In this document: in pieces, positions 53,501 through 62,029 of the stretch | How positions within the stretch are numbered: position 1 is the first letter of the stretch | Layout: the number at the start of each line of letters is the position of its first letter | Source: JADCCX01 sp031431475 | Lineage (GTDB): Bacteria; Pseudomonadota; Alphaproteobacteria; Rhizobiales; Beijerinckiaceae | DNA length: 64,000 nt | Assembly: GCA_031431475.1 (NCBI GenBank) | Contig: JANPDL010000032.1 | Coordinates: forward strand, 62,001 to 126,000 | Direction: 5' to 3' | Notes under the pieces: model-generated | Told to the model about the DNA's origin: nothing | Database searches by the model: none | Seen by the model: only the letters and a program-made list of their open reading frames with translations | Program-made: the position numbers and the translations under genes

Positions 53501-54081
53501 GCCGTGATGGTCTCCCATTCAGGCGACCGCTTGCAGCATCCGTCATGAAGAAGGCCGTCGTGGCCGGAGCAGCTTTGCTGAGTGGCAGCAACCGGGGCGA
53601 GAAGGATAGGACAACCTACCGCTGCCCCCTTGGCTTGGCCGTCATGGGCGTGCATCTTGCCGAACAGACGAGCGGAGCCTTCCGCACCGGTGCTGTGGCG
53701 GAGCGCATTCTCTACCTCTCTTTCGACATGGCGGGAGCCGACCGCAGCTTTGAACTGGATGATCCCGACGCCCCGTCGCTTGCCGCGCGCGGGGACCTTG
53801 GCGCAAGGTTCCAGTTCGTGCGGGCCTTGCCGGGGCTTGATCCGCAGGGTCACATGCTGGCGCAGCTTCGGCCTGTGCTCGACCATCAGGACCCGATGAT
53901 CCTGATGGAGGGTGATGCCGTGGTGGATGCGCGGGCGGAGCGGATCGACCGTTTCGGACGCTGCGAGATTATCAGCACGACACTGTCGCCGGATATGCGG
54001 CGCATCGTCATCCGGGCGGGAGACAGCAGCTGGGAAGGTGCGTGGCAGATTGAAAGCAATCGTGTGGTCAGGGTCTATTGA
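50554..54081 (+). CDS. large protein with an Hsp70/actin-type ATPase core (SrfB-like architecture)
   Basis: 1175 aa, GTG start. Residues ~1-455 are strand-rich and unknown. From ~460 the nucleotide-binding signatures of the Hsp70/actin superfamily appear in order: phosphate-1 VCIDLGASAISIWAG (462-476), a connect-like stretch RVIVTCPSGIGDEIQARYDA (658-677) with the following helix ALPEAVAAARY, phosphate-2 LIALDLGASTSDVALARI (731-748) and FGIPVGGDAIDQAL, an adenosine-like VMVVPTGRAALWPP (958-971) and AVVAGAALLSG (1001-1011). The C-terminal ~160 aa are unknown. Length and architecture recall the virulence protein SrfB. No membrane segment. It probably acts as a cytosolic ATPase for the PBP/SEDS pair in the same operon, as FtsA/MreB do for other such pairs (inference). 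Confidence 0.7.
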   Translation: MVSSFNLDTRRDSFSISVDLNDSADLVDIAAFDAPDDVRAAAIVSLIATEARSSVRDLGWRKGAVLTDEMPLEPGGQVVMAVTKSWLASRIAVLMAHGTPGTGAVVDIPFSTVLNLPRGPRASPRRLARIDVVASASRPVIRATPVPIDLEALAAVHSDFVASFDVDIPSDIVFEARKAFVLDVACAGVAPGDLTLGIEDVAAPLATIRRGVAQTANTARFIVDLTPGEEAETRILTLQLKLTREALLSIIDGLLAAIGGKSARLLVTARMTGWGDGSAAPAANTPDRRWILPVPALEIPIISGSAARVIAAVGDSTFTVDLDSPEPSMRDGQPLVIEIDPDSLTEPVRYAGLKISILRWPLGRGGTVTINASSEIDGEIINETVTSVRPGIDRDAGTARQAQALMPLRTMIVRLTRLIQARHVSTASGDIAVTITMTAGGAPFLIVRTPVLLSRCIHRMPVCIDLGASAISIWAGAPRPPEQTFDIKPLAIGSWLAKNVDPDHQEATTLDGEAALLIPSHISLDPLNHLRSDHAPQTLAGFDLIGSDREVSRLRMKHFGRRYDVSVPGPPPVARMRMSGRRITGLKHALATGLLTLPVTDPVNRYDAAADKVSTTSTVDVMPLIGDVLDELMDLYVLRLGQDEIRADGIDSSPVVPRVIVTCPSGIGDEIQARYDAALGLFAKRLERLFPRAADLNDVVEALPEAVAAARYVAELLAAELRASLEEPVILIALDLGASTSDVALARIKVQAGRVANFETLATFGIPVGGDAIDQALAGIIRHHGDRFLAGQRLCWAVNFDAPDLARSVTSVEPSCLTAEHWLASSVRAAKERLTTATQKHAEETGGSYAWSSEGENVVTFDVVLAEYAPGKGWSGLFQPLGPVGADQIFALATGAAISVRVSEGGGMQLVLALSRDAVMQNSGPASQKLSQITHVLGTLLQRMARTAVPATAKRPRVMVVPTGRAALWPPLFEAIAAEAEKGRDGLPFRRPLAASVMKKAVVAGAALLSGSNRGEKDRTTYRCPLGLAVMGVHLAEQTSGAFRTGAVAERILYLSFDMAGADRSFELDDPDAPSLAARGDLGARFQFVRALPGLDPQGHMLAQLRPVLDHQDPMILMEGDAVVDARAERIDRFGRCEIISTTLSPDMRRIVIRAGDSSWEGAWQIESNRVVRVY

Positions 54082-54168
54082 GAAATGGCTACAGACGACA
54101 ACAAGGGCTCGTGGGATACTGCCGTCGTACCGACGGCTGATATCCCTTGTGCTGCGGGAGAATAGAGC

Positions 54169-55659
54169 ATGGCGTTGCCGGACCTGATGGATCTGATCCG
54201 CCACGATCCGCGCCGATCCATGGTGATCCGGGCCGTTGCAGGCACGCCGGGATCCGCCATGCCGGATGTTGAGACTCTATGGCGCAAAGCGGTGTTCACA
54301 GCGGAATCGGCTGGCGCGCCGCTCTCGGGAAAATTCTCGCTGGAAGACTTGCTTGAGCGCAAGAAGGGCATCGCGCTTGTCGACGACGGCTCCGGCGGAC
54401 AGCCCGTTGATGTCATTTTCACCTCCCTCGTTATCCTGACAACAGAAGCGCTGGCGGGTAGCGCGGCTTTTGCGAAGTTCCTCACCGACCGGATCATGCA
54501 GCGCTTCGGCGACCTTATGCAGGAAGGCAAAAGTGTCACCATCCAGTTCGGCGTGACGGCTGCCACAGAGCATCCCGTCACGGTCTATCTGGGCTACGGC
54601 GTTCATGTGCCGACAGCGGACGATTCGGGACAGCAGGGCCGCATTGATGTCATCGCCCCTGATGGTGAGGCAGTGGGCGAACCGCTGACGTCAGAGGCTC
54701 CGGCCGGCCTGTTCCCCCGGCAGGAGATGCTGGCCTTCTCGCGCAGCCAGAACCTCACGGCGGCTATCCATCCCGATCTTCCGGCTGGCGTCATGTTCTG
54801 TCTGGGGCATATTCCCGGCAGTGCCGCCAGCAAGGGATCGGCGTCTGCCTTGCCGCCACTCATTGCCCTGCCCTGCAGCACCGATCCCGATGCAACATCA
54901 GTCGAAGTCAGGCCTGTGCCGCTGCAATCAGGCACGAAGGCAGATATCCGCTACGAGGTCAGTGGTGTGAAGGCCCAGCGCGGTCGCGTGCGTCTCTGCC
55001 AGATCGATGTGACGCTCGACAGCCGCGCGTCGCGTCTGCATGCGCAACCCCCGGCAGGTGGGCTGGTGCTTGCCCTTTCCGGCTTTGCGATCCGCGAGAG
55101 TTTCAACGGGAGACGCATGGCCCGCTACTGGATTGATCGCACGGTCGGTGGCACATTCCGCCATTCGCGGATGCTGATCGAGCGCGACTGCATCGTCGTG
55201 CAGGGCAAGGAACCGCGCCTCTACCGTCGGGCGGATCTGCGCTATGATCGCGGCGCGGCACAGGGTTTCGGCGTTGATCGCCTGACGTTCGAAGGCGACC
55301 GCCGCAGTGTCCTGATCAGCAGGGAGGCTCCATTGGGATATCTCGCCCTGCCTGACCAGATGACTTCTGTTTTTGCCGGATCGGGCTACGTCGGTGATGA
55401 TTCTTTTGCCATCAACTGGGTTGGCAGCGGGATCACGGTTCAGCTGGCGTCAGGCGAGACCAGGCCCCTGAGTTCGTTCTACGACGTGACGCCGCTCGGC
55501 ATGATTGGTACCGGTACCAATGCTCTGCGTGTGCAGGCCGGAGGCGATATCTGGAACCTGACCAGCGGCAAGCCGGTTCCGGCTGGCAATGGAGATATTG
55601 CACCGGGACAGCGGCTGGTCATTGGTCCTTTGGTCGTTGATGTCATGGAGGTCCGCTGA
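54169..55659 (+). CDS. uncharacterised 496-aa protein of the SEDS/PBP operon
   Basis: Not recognised. No signal peptide or helix long enough to cross a membrane. Residues ~1-140 are helical (VDVIFTSLVILTTEALAGSA); the C-terminal ~300 aa are strand-rich. The last ~170 aa (SRMLIERDCIVVQGKEPRLY; NGDIAPGQRLVIGPLVVDVM) have the look of a beta-sandwich such as an FHA-like domain, but the key FHA residues (GR-x-S-x-H) are not seen. The ATG at 54169 has GGGAGA upstream; an 87-bp gap precedes it. It overlaps the PBP gene by one base (TGATG). Confidence 0.6.
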   Translation: MALPDLMDLIRHDPRRSMVIRAVAGTPGSAMPDVETLWRKAVFTAESAGAPLSGKFSLEDLLERKKGIALVDDGSGGQPVDVIFTSLVILTTEALAGSAAFAKFLTDRIMQRFGDLMQEGKSVTIQFGVTAATEHPVTVYLGYGVHVPTADDSGQQGRIDVIAPDGEAVGEPLTSEAPAGLFPRQEMLAFSRSQNLTAAIHPDLPAGVMFCLGHIPGSAASKGSASALPPLIALPCSTDPDATSVEVRPVPLQSGTKADIRYEVSGVKAQRGRVRLCQIDVTLDSRASRLHAQPPAGGLVLALSGFAIRESFNGRRMARYWIDRTVGGTFRHSRMLIERDCIVVQGKEPRLYRRADLRYDRGAAQGFGVDRLTFEGDRRSVLISREAPLGYLALPDQMTSVFAGSGYVGDDSFAINWVGSGITVQLASGETRPLSSFYDVTPLGMIGTGTNALRVQAGGDIWNLTSGKPVPAGNGDIAPGQRLVIGPLVVDVMEVR

Positions 55660-58328
55660 TGGCGCGGCTCTTCAAATCCGGCCTGTTCAGGGTAGCGACG
55701 CTGCTGGCATTCGTGGCGATTGCCGTGGTCAGCTTCAGCGGGATCGCACGTGGCCTGATCGATGAATTGATTCAGAGTCGCAACTGGATCAAGCAGCCGG
55801 ATTTCACTGAGACCAGCAAGGAAGGGCAGGATCTGTTCTCCAGCCTCGTGAAAGAGAACATCATCTGGCTGAACCCGGCCGGCCCAGTGCTGATGAGCCA
55901 GCCCTGCGAGGCGGTGTTCGACTCCTCGCTTGCGATACAGAGGCAAGGCGTTCAGCCGCCCAACCGCCGCATACTAGAGCGGCTGTGTTCCCAGCCCGCA
56001 GGCAAGCAGATTCTGGCGGAAATGCTGGCCTGGAACAACTCCTTCCTGATCGCCGGAGTGCGCGACGACCGGGCCACGGACATGCGCTGTTCCGATGGCT
56101 CGACCAATACCCTTCCGGTTGTGCCCGGCGGCTGCCGTCCTGCCCTGTGGAATGCCCAGACTTTGCAGGCGACAGGCCTGACCTCTCCCCTGAGTGCCAT
56201 CCCGAACGCGGTTCCTCCGCCGCGTGATTTCGCAGATTTCGCGACGCGACGTACAGGAAACCGCTCGGACTGGGCCATGTTTGGCCCGCTGCGCGATTCA
56301 GATGAGCGGCTGGTGATCACCTCCATGATTCCCACGGGAGGCCGCCGCTTCACCATCGATCTGATTTTCACGCCAAGCAGCATCACCATTGGCGGCGAGC
56401 GCGTCAATTTCGATTCGAAGCGGGAATCGCTCAATCTGCGCGCGGGCGGACTGGCCATCAACGCCGAGCGCATCTGCGACGAGGATGAGTACGACACCTG
56501 TGCCGAGGCGCAAACAAAAGGGGTTCCTCAAGGCTGGCGGCTGACGTTGACGGGACCCCGCCGCCGCGAAACCGAAATCCGTTTCGAGGGCAATCCGGTG
56601 CGCGCGGTACCGCCCAATGCGCAGGAAATTCTGGCGGGCGGCCCCGGCGTGATCGGCAAGCTCCGGCTGTGGCGCAGCGCCCAGATCGAGGCGGATTGCA
56701 CGCGAGACCGCACCAAACTGGACTGCGAGCTGAGCTGGCGGACTGTCGTGACTCAGCAGCGGCGCGGCGGCGGTGGCAGCCGCAAACTGGTCTTCGCTGA
56801 CGGCTCGCCAGCGCTTGATGCCTCAGGCAAAGCCACGCCCGCTGTGGACGAGCTTGGTCTTACTGCACTCATCGGGTACGGACCCGGCGATATCGGTTCG
56901 CTCGCTTCTGCCATCGGCAATGCCCGCTCCCGCGAACAACTGACTTTGACCATCGAGCCTCGTTTGCAAAAGCTCGCGCAGGAAGCGGTCTACGGCCATA
57001 TGGAGGCGCGGCTGGGCCAGAACTTCCGTCGCCGCCGCATCACGCCCGGTCAGAATCCGGATACCGAGCCGCCGGATCAAGGCAATGGCCGAGCCGCTGT
57101 TGTTCTGATGGATGCAGGTGATTCACCGGGCGAAATTCTAGCAATGGCGGGTTGGCCAGATTTCCAGCCAGGCATGCATAGCTGGGACATTCAGGCTCTG
57201 TCATCCGGGCGCGACGGTGATTCACCGCTGGCCGGTCATCCATGGCGCGCCGGTGATGTGCATGCGATGCCGGGCTCGACGTTCAAACTCGTGACAGGTC
57301 TTGCAGGCATCGCGGCCACAAAAACGATTCCGTGGGCTGGCGACGTTGTCAGCGGGCGCGAGGCACCGGCCAACCAGATGAGGCGGCTGGGCATCGGCCC
57401 CGGTGCCATCGTGGTTGATGGCTTCACCATCAGCAATTATGGCGGTGGAGCTTTTGCAGGTGCGATCCTGCCACCGGGACCCGGAGGCACCGGCTGTCCT
57501 GTCGGCACGCGGGGCAGCCAGATCAGTGTCTGCGAGGCGCTGATCAAATCATCCAACCTGTGGTTTGCCGGTCTGGCACTGGGCATCGATGGTCCGAAGG
57601 TTGCGGGGCGCACACCGACGGTTCCTTCCGGACGCACCGGGACATTCATTGCCCGTGCTGCTGAACAGATTTATCCGATCTCCCAGCCACCAGGATCACC
57701 ACTGCCTCCGGGCTCTAGTCCGCGCGGTGTCGATATGACACGCGGCATTGTTCCAGGAGCCCTCAGGCTTTATGCAGAGCCCATCGAGGTGGCGGTCGAG
57801 GACAAGCGCAATGCACGGCGCATCGATCTTGCCACCAATTCCTACGGACAAGGCGTTCGTGCCACGCCACTGGCCATGGCATCGATCTACGGCTCTGTCG
57901 GCGCGCGGCGTGTGATCAGCCCGCGCATCCTGCGACCCGTGAAGGACGTGCAGGAAACACCGGCGCGCAACGAGGGGCAGCGGGTTATCCCCGGCATGGA
58001 CCATATCGAGGAAAAGCCTTGGCTGGATGCGGTGGATGCAGGACTGCATGCCGTGATCAACACGCCCTATGGCACGGCGGCGGGCGTCATGGGCGTCGTG
58101 CCGCCCAATATCCGTGATCGTATCTACGGCAAGACAGGCACTGCCGATACTTCGCCTGGCATGAACTCGGCCTGGATTGCGGGCTGGATCAATGATGCTG
58201 CCGGTCGCCGTCGCATCGCCTATACCTGCTGGATCAGCCATACCACGCTCTCGGGCGGTCGGGCCTGTGGTGCCCTCATGGCGCCCTTGCTGGCGAAGAT
58301 AGGCGCTTTGAAGGCGGCTAGCCCATGA
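55659..58328 (+). CDS. class B penicillin-binding-protein-type D,D-transpeptidase with large N-terminal domain
   Basis: 889 aa, against about 580-700 for normal class B PBPs. One membrane helix at ~12-30 anchors it with the rest in the periplasm. Residues ~40-430 are a novel domain with eight cysteines in four close pairs (C83/C110, C144/C159, C273/C281, C347/C356), probably disulfides. The transpeptidase domain (~430-889) has all three active-site motifs: MPGSTFKLVTG (S540, K543), SSNLWF (S632-N633) and YGKTGTADTS (K825-T-G). TIEPRLQKLAQEAV is the usual start of the domain. It should cross-link peptidoglycan peptides and is covalent-inhibitor sensitive in principle. It overlaps the SEDS gene by four bases (ATGA at 58325), so the two are likely a stoichiometric pair. 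Confidence 0.85.
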   Translation: MARLFKSGLFRVATLLAFVAIAVVSFSGIARGLIDELIQSRNWIKQPDFTETSKEGQDLFSSLVKENIIWLNPAGPVLMSQPCEAVFDSSLAIQRQGVQPPNRRILERLCSQPAGKQILAEMLAWNNSFLIAGVRDDRATDMRCSDGSTNTLPVVPGGCRPALWNAQTLQATGLTSPLSAIPNAVPPPRDFADFATRRTGNRSDWAMFGPLRDSDERLVITSMIPTGGRRFTIDLIFTPSSITIGGERVNFDSKRESLNLRAGGLAINAERICDEDEYDTCAEAQTKGVPQGWRLTLTGPRRRETEIRFEGNPVRAVPPNAQEILAGGPGVIGKLRLWRSAQIEADCTRDRTKLDCELSWRTVVTQQRRGGGGSRKLVFADGSPALDASGKATPAVDELGLTALIGYGPGDIGSLASAIGNARSREQLTLTIEPRLQKLAQEAVYGHMEARLGQNFRRRRITPGQNPDTEPPDQGNGRAAVVLMDAGDSPGEILAMAGWPDFQPGMHSWDIQALSSGRDGDSPLAGHPWRAGDVHAMPGSTFKLVTGLAGIAATKTIPWAGDVVSGREAPANQMRRLGIGPGAIVVDGFTISNYGGGAFAGAILPPGPGGTGCPVGTRGSQISVCEALIKSSNLWFAGLALGIDGPKVAGRTPTVPSGRTGTFIARAAEQIYPISQPPGSPLPPGSSPRGVDMTRGIVPGALRLYAEPIEVAVEDKRNARRIDLATNSYGQGVRATPLAMASIYGSVGARRVISPRILRPVKDVQETPARNEGQRVIPGMDHIEEKPWLDAVDAGLHAVINTPYGTAAGVMGVVPPNIRDRIYGKTGTADTSPGMNSAWIAGWINDAAGRRRIAYTCWISHTTLSGGRACGALMAPLLAKIGALKAASP

Positions 58329-61300
58329 GCACGTTTGCTGCACTTCGTGCCGGAACGGGTCGGTTTGCCATGCGCTTCAGCCGCATCGGCGGCGGGCGAC
58401 CTTCCGGGCGGACCGGACTGGGTTTTCTGGCCGGCCTGGTCATGGCTGGCTTGGCGGTCCTGCTGCTGGCGTTCTGGTGGCTCAACGTGGGCATACTGGT
58501 CGAGGGGATCAGACCGATCGTCAGTCTGGACAAGGTCCAGATCGCGCTCGCAAAGGGTGAGAGTGCCATCATCGGGCGGCGAGAACTATTGCAACCCGCA
58601 CGCTTCGATACGGCTGAGTTGCAGCATGTGAGTTTCAACCGCGGACAGGACGGCAAGATCATTGTCCGTAATGTGGCGCGCGATCGTAAGCTTTGGCTGG
58701 AATATGCCAATGGCTCCTCCAGCTTCTCCGCCCGCTGGCAACTGCTGCAGGGAGACCGCATCCAGGCCGGACCGATGAGCCTGACGGTCGATGGCGTCGG
58801 CGATGGCCTGCTCCGCCTGTCCGTGCGCAACGGCGCGGCACCTGCCGTACCCGTGACAGTGGCGCGCAGCGGAACGACCGTGAATGTCACGGTGGCCAAC
58901 GAACCGCTCAAGGTCTGCGATCCACCCAAAGCCATGGACAATCTGCGCCAGTTCGTGACAGGATTTCTGGCGGCGGACGAGCGGGGCGAGGACCGTGTCC
59001 TCAACATCGGTGGACGGCTGACCTGCAATGTCCGTCACGAGCGCTATCTGGCAGCGGCGCGCTTGCCGTTCCGTTCGTTTACTATCACGGCGCGAGGGGA
59101 CCGGTTCTTCTTTTCGCCCGGTGATCCCATCGATGCGCCGCGTCCCGCGGCCGTGTTCGTGCGGGGTGGCACGCAGGTTCCGGATTTCCAGAGCATCGGC
59201 TGGGATTTTGATTCGACCTTGAATGGCCGCCTCACCAACCTTGTGATCGGGCGCACCCGCTATCGCGTGGAGATGGGCACCGAGGCCAACGGCCGCCTGC
59301 CAATCATCCTCACGCCAGTCAGCAAGACCCACCGTCTGGGCACCAGCGAGGCTGCGGAACTGATCGGAGCCATCGCCTCGACACAGGTGACGCCATCGGC
59401 GTCGCCGCCGCGCCAGCCGATGTCACGTGAGGAACTCGGCAACACCTTGCAGATCATGAATGGCGGCGAGCGTGTGCTGCGTCTGGCCATCGTTGGCGGC
59501 ATCATCCTGCTGGCGCTGCTGGCTATCCTGCGCGAGTTGTTTGCACTGCGGCGCGGCTTTGGGCTGATCGGCGGATTGCTGGCTCCCATCGTGACCCTGG
59601 GATTGATTGGACTGACGGCGTTGCTGGTTCTGGCACCTGAGATAGGCGCGTTGCTACGGCGCAATCTGTCGTTCACGCAGGAAATTCGCGCCACAATCCT
59701 TGGCTTCGGTGTCGCGAGCATAGCGGTCCTGCTGTCCGCCCGGTTCACGATTGCCACAAGGATCGTCTGGCTGGCGGTTCTGGGGTTGTGCATGCTGGGG
59801 AACCTGACGCTGCTCAGCCTTGGTGTCGACGGCGAGAAGACCGATTTCGCCATCCATGCCCAGAAGAACAAACTGCTCTTCATCGATCTCGTGCCGGTGT
59901 TCGCGACCGTGATTGCCGTGCTGCCTGAACGGGCGGCGCTGGCCCTTCCCCGCAGTTTCTTCGCGGGAACACGCCTCGCGGATTATCTCGTCCGCACGAT
60001 CCCGGCACTCGGTATTGTCGCGGCTTTCGTGCTCTGGGCCATTGTCGGCACAGAGACGGGTGTGGCCGGATTCCAGCCGGTCGAGTTCGGTAAGCTGGCC
60101 CTCGTGTTCATGCTGGCCAGCATCTGCGTCAGCTTCGCACGGATCAATTTCTTCTATTCGCAACGCCAGTACATCGGCTGGCTGCTGATGAGCATCCTGT
60201 CCGTCGGTGTGCTGTTTCTGGTGATGACCGCCGTGCCGTTCCTGAAGAGCGATTACTCGCCGATCCTCATCATTCTCGCCACAACAGTGGTGCTGTTCTT
60301 CAGCTTCCTGCTGCCAACCGCTGTCTGGCGCGTGGCCGACATGGTGGGGGCTCTCCTGCGCCGCAACGATGCGCCGCAACCGCGCCAGCGGCAACTGGGT
60401 GTGCCAAGAGGTGGCGCGCTCGCCGTCACGCTGATCATTCTTCTCGCACTGAACGCCGCGCTGGTCATCGCCTTCCCGGGTCTTGCAAGCTATGCCATCG
60501 CCGGGCAATGGCGGTTGCCGAAGGATCGCAACCAGGCCATCGAGTTGCTGGAACGCGCCCGCGACGGCAGTATGCGCAAGCCGGCCGAACGCCTGTTGAC
60601 GTGGTATGATCTCGATCACTATGCCTTGCGCCCCAAATCCGACGAGCCCGTCCCAACGGAACGCACGCCGGATGTGGCCCACCGCGACCTCGGCTTCCAG
60701 CTGCTGCAATCCAAGATCGCACTGTCAGAAATGCCCTGCACGCTCACGCGCCTGAGAACCGGCATCAACCGGCTGCCACCGCAGATCAGCGGCTGGATCG
60801 AAACGCACGGCGCTTCACTGCCAACGGCCTGCGACCTGATGCCGGATTCCCCCACACGCTCTATCCTCGAAGTGGGTGAAGCCCCTTCCGCCGAGGGACA
60901 ACGCGGCTATGGCGTCCGGGATCTGACGCGGCTGCCTGTGGTGCAGAACGACTTCATCGCGACCTATCTGCTCGTCCGCTTCGGCCTGCCCATGGGCCTG
61001 CTGCTGTTCGCGGCGGAATTCCTGCTGGTGATCGGCGCAGTTGTCATCGCGTTTGGCCTGCGCGTCCGGGGCTTGCGCGGCTCTTCGGATGAAGCCGCGC
61101 GCAACGGTCTCTCCATTGCGGCAGTCGGCGTGGCGGCGCTGTTTGCCCTGCACTGGGGGATATCGTGGGGCAATGCCATCGGCATCCTGCCGGTGATGGG
61201 CCAGCCCATGACCTTCATCGCAGCGGCGACCTCGCACCATCTCCTGATGGCGCTGCCCGGCATTGCGATTCTGCTGCTCGCCGGACGCGTTGCCGCTATC

Positions 61301-61363
61301 GGAAAACGGCGTATCCACCACAACCCGCCGGGCTGGGGTCTGATGCGCGACAGTGCGAAATAG
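58325..61363 (+). CDS. SEDS (RodA/FtsW-family) glycosyltransferase with extra periplasmic domains
   Basis: 1012 aa, against 370-480 aa for normal RodA/FtsW. A helix at ~32-52 is followed by ~330 aa of periplasmic domain (53-385), then a multi-pass part from ~386. SEDS signatures are clear: FQPVEFGKLALVFMLA (583-598), KSDYSPILII (641-650), QNDFIATYLLVRFG (874-887), in which D876 matches the catalytic aspartate of RodA/FtsW, and GILPVMGQPMTFIA (953-966). The external loop before D876 is enlarged by ~140 aa (725-870). In canonical pairs this loop contacts the PBP pedestal, so this may fit the oversized PBP encoded just upstream. Expected reaction: polymerisation of lipid II (or a related lipid-linked precursor). 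Confidence 0.82.
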   Translation: MSTFAALRAGTGRFAMRFSRIGGGRPSGRTGLGFLAGLVMAGLAVLLLAFWWLNVGILVEGIRPIVSLDKVQIALAKGESAIIGRRELLQPARFDTAELQHVSFNRGQDGKIIVRNVARDRKLWLEYANGSSSFSARWQLLQGDRIQAGPMSLTVDGVGDGLLRLSVRNGAAPAVPVTVARSGTTVNVTVANEPLKVCDPPKAMDNLRQFVTGFLAADERGEDRVLNIGGRLTCNVRHERYLAAARLPFRSFTITARGDRFFFSPGDPIDAPRPAAVFVRGGTQVPDFQSIGWDFDSTLNGRLTNLVIGRTRYRVEMGTEANGRLPIILTPVSKTHRLGTSEAAELIGAIASTQVTPSASPPRQPMSREELGNTLQIMNGGERVLRLAIVGGIILLALLAILRELFALRRGFGLIGGLLAPIVTLGLIGLTALLVLAPEIGALLRRNLSFTQEIRATILGFGVASIAVLLSARFTIATRIVWLAVLGLCMLGNLTLLSLGVDGEKTDFAIHAQKNKLLFIDLVPVFATVIAVLPERAALALPRSFFAGTRLADYLVRTIPALGIVAAFVLWAIVGTETGVAGFQPVEFGKLALVFMLASICVSFARINFFYSQRQYIGWLLMSILSVGVLFLVMTAVPFLKSDYSPILIILATTVVLFFSFLLPTAVWRVADMVGALLRRNDAPQPRQRQLGVPRGGALAVTLIILLALNAALVIAFPGLASYAIAGQWRLPKDRNQAIELLERARDGSMRKPAERLLTWYDLDHYALRPKSDEPVPTERTPDVAHRDLGFQLLQSKIALSEMPCTLTRLRTGINRLPPQISGWIETHGASLPTACDLMPDSPTRSILEVGEAPSAEGQRGYGVRDLTRLPVVQNDFIATYLLVRFGLPMGLLLFAAEFLLVIGAVVIAFGLRVRGLRGSSDEAARNGLSIAAVGVAALFALHWGISWGNAIGILPVMGQPMTFIAAATSHHLLMALPGIAILLLAGRVAAIGKRRIHHNPPGWGLMRDSAK

Positions 61364-61369
61364 CGGCGC

Positions 61370-62029
61370 TCAGTCTTCCTGTAGACCGAGCAAACCTTCG
61401 AGCGGATCAGGGAGAGCTGTCTCGTCCCTGTCCAGATTGAGTAAGCCAGCATCCTCCAGCGCCTCCATGTCAGGCAGATCGCGCAGCGAGTTCAATCCGA
61501 ATACCGACAGGAACTGCGTCGTCGTGACATAGGTCAGCGGCGCACCTGCCTGTGCCACTCGCGGTCCCGCACCGATCAGGTCAATGCGTTTTAATCTGGC
61601 CATCACGTCCCGGCTGATCTCGCGGCCCAGCACCTCCGACAGCTTCTGGCGCGTCACCGGCTGGAAATAGGCAATGGCCGTGACCGCCAGACTCTCCGTC
61701 GCGGTCAGGTTCGCGCGATCATCCTCACAGCTTCCGAAGGCACGCTGGATAGCATCAGCGAAGCGCCGCCGCGTGCGATGTTGCCAGCCGCCCGCCACCG
61801 CCACCAGTTCATAAGGGCGGCCTTTCAACTCGTCGCGGATATCCGCGATGATCTCGTCGAGCACACAGGACCGGCCAACAAGTGTGGCGAGCGTTTCACG
61901 TGAAACAGGCTGCGGACTGGCGAAGATCGCTGCCTCTACACGACCCATCCACTCGCGCCACCGTACCTCCGGCGGCAGATCCACCAGCTCGGCATCGAAG
62001 AGTTCGGGCGACGAGCGAACCATGATCAC
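61370..62029 (-). CDS. scpB: stand-alone ScpB-family (condensin accessory) protein
   Basis: 219 aa, two winged-helix domains. RVEAAIFASPQPVSRETLAT is the classical ScpB N-terminal start (E-A-x-LFAS-x-xP), and ESLAVTAIAYFQPVTRQKLS with GAPLTYVTTTQFLSVFGLNS the second domain (ETLAIIAY-type and Y-x-TT-x-x-FL). GTG at 62029 overlaps the stop of the DUF1403 gene by four bases. ScpB normally works with ScpA and SMC in chromosome organisation, and scpA is normally next door; it is absent here. This looks like a second ScpB of unknown role. Confidence 0.85.
   Translation of the reverse strand: MIMVRSSPELFDAELVDLPPEVRWREWMGRVEAAIFASPQPVSRETLATLVGRSCVLDEIIADIRDELKGRPYELVAVAGGWQHRTRRRFADAIQRAFGSCEDDRANLTATESLAVTAIAYFQPVTRQKLSEVLGREISRDVMARLKRIDLIGAGPRVAQAGAPLTYVTTTQFLSVFGLNSLRDLPDMEALEDAGLLNLDRDETALPDPLEGLLGLQED

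Noticed and set aside
58560..58850. FHA-like domain at the start of the SEDS protein
   Set aside because: A GRRE...QHVSFNR stretch is reminiscent of FHA, but the serine-histidine pair is missing and the region follows a membrane helix, so it would lie in the periplasm.
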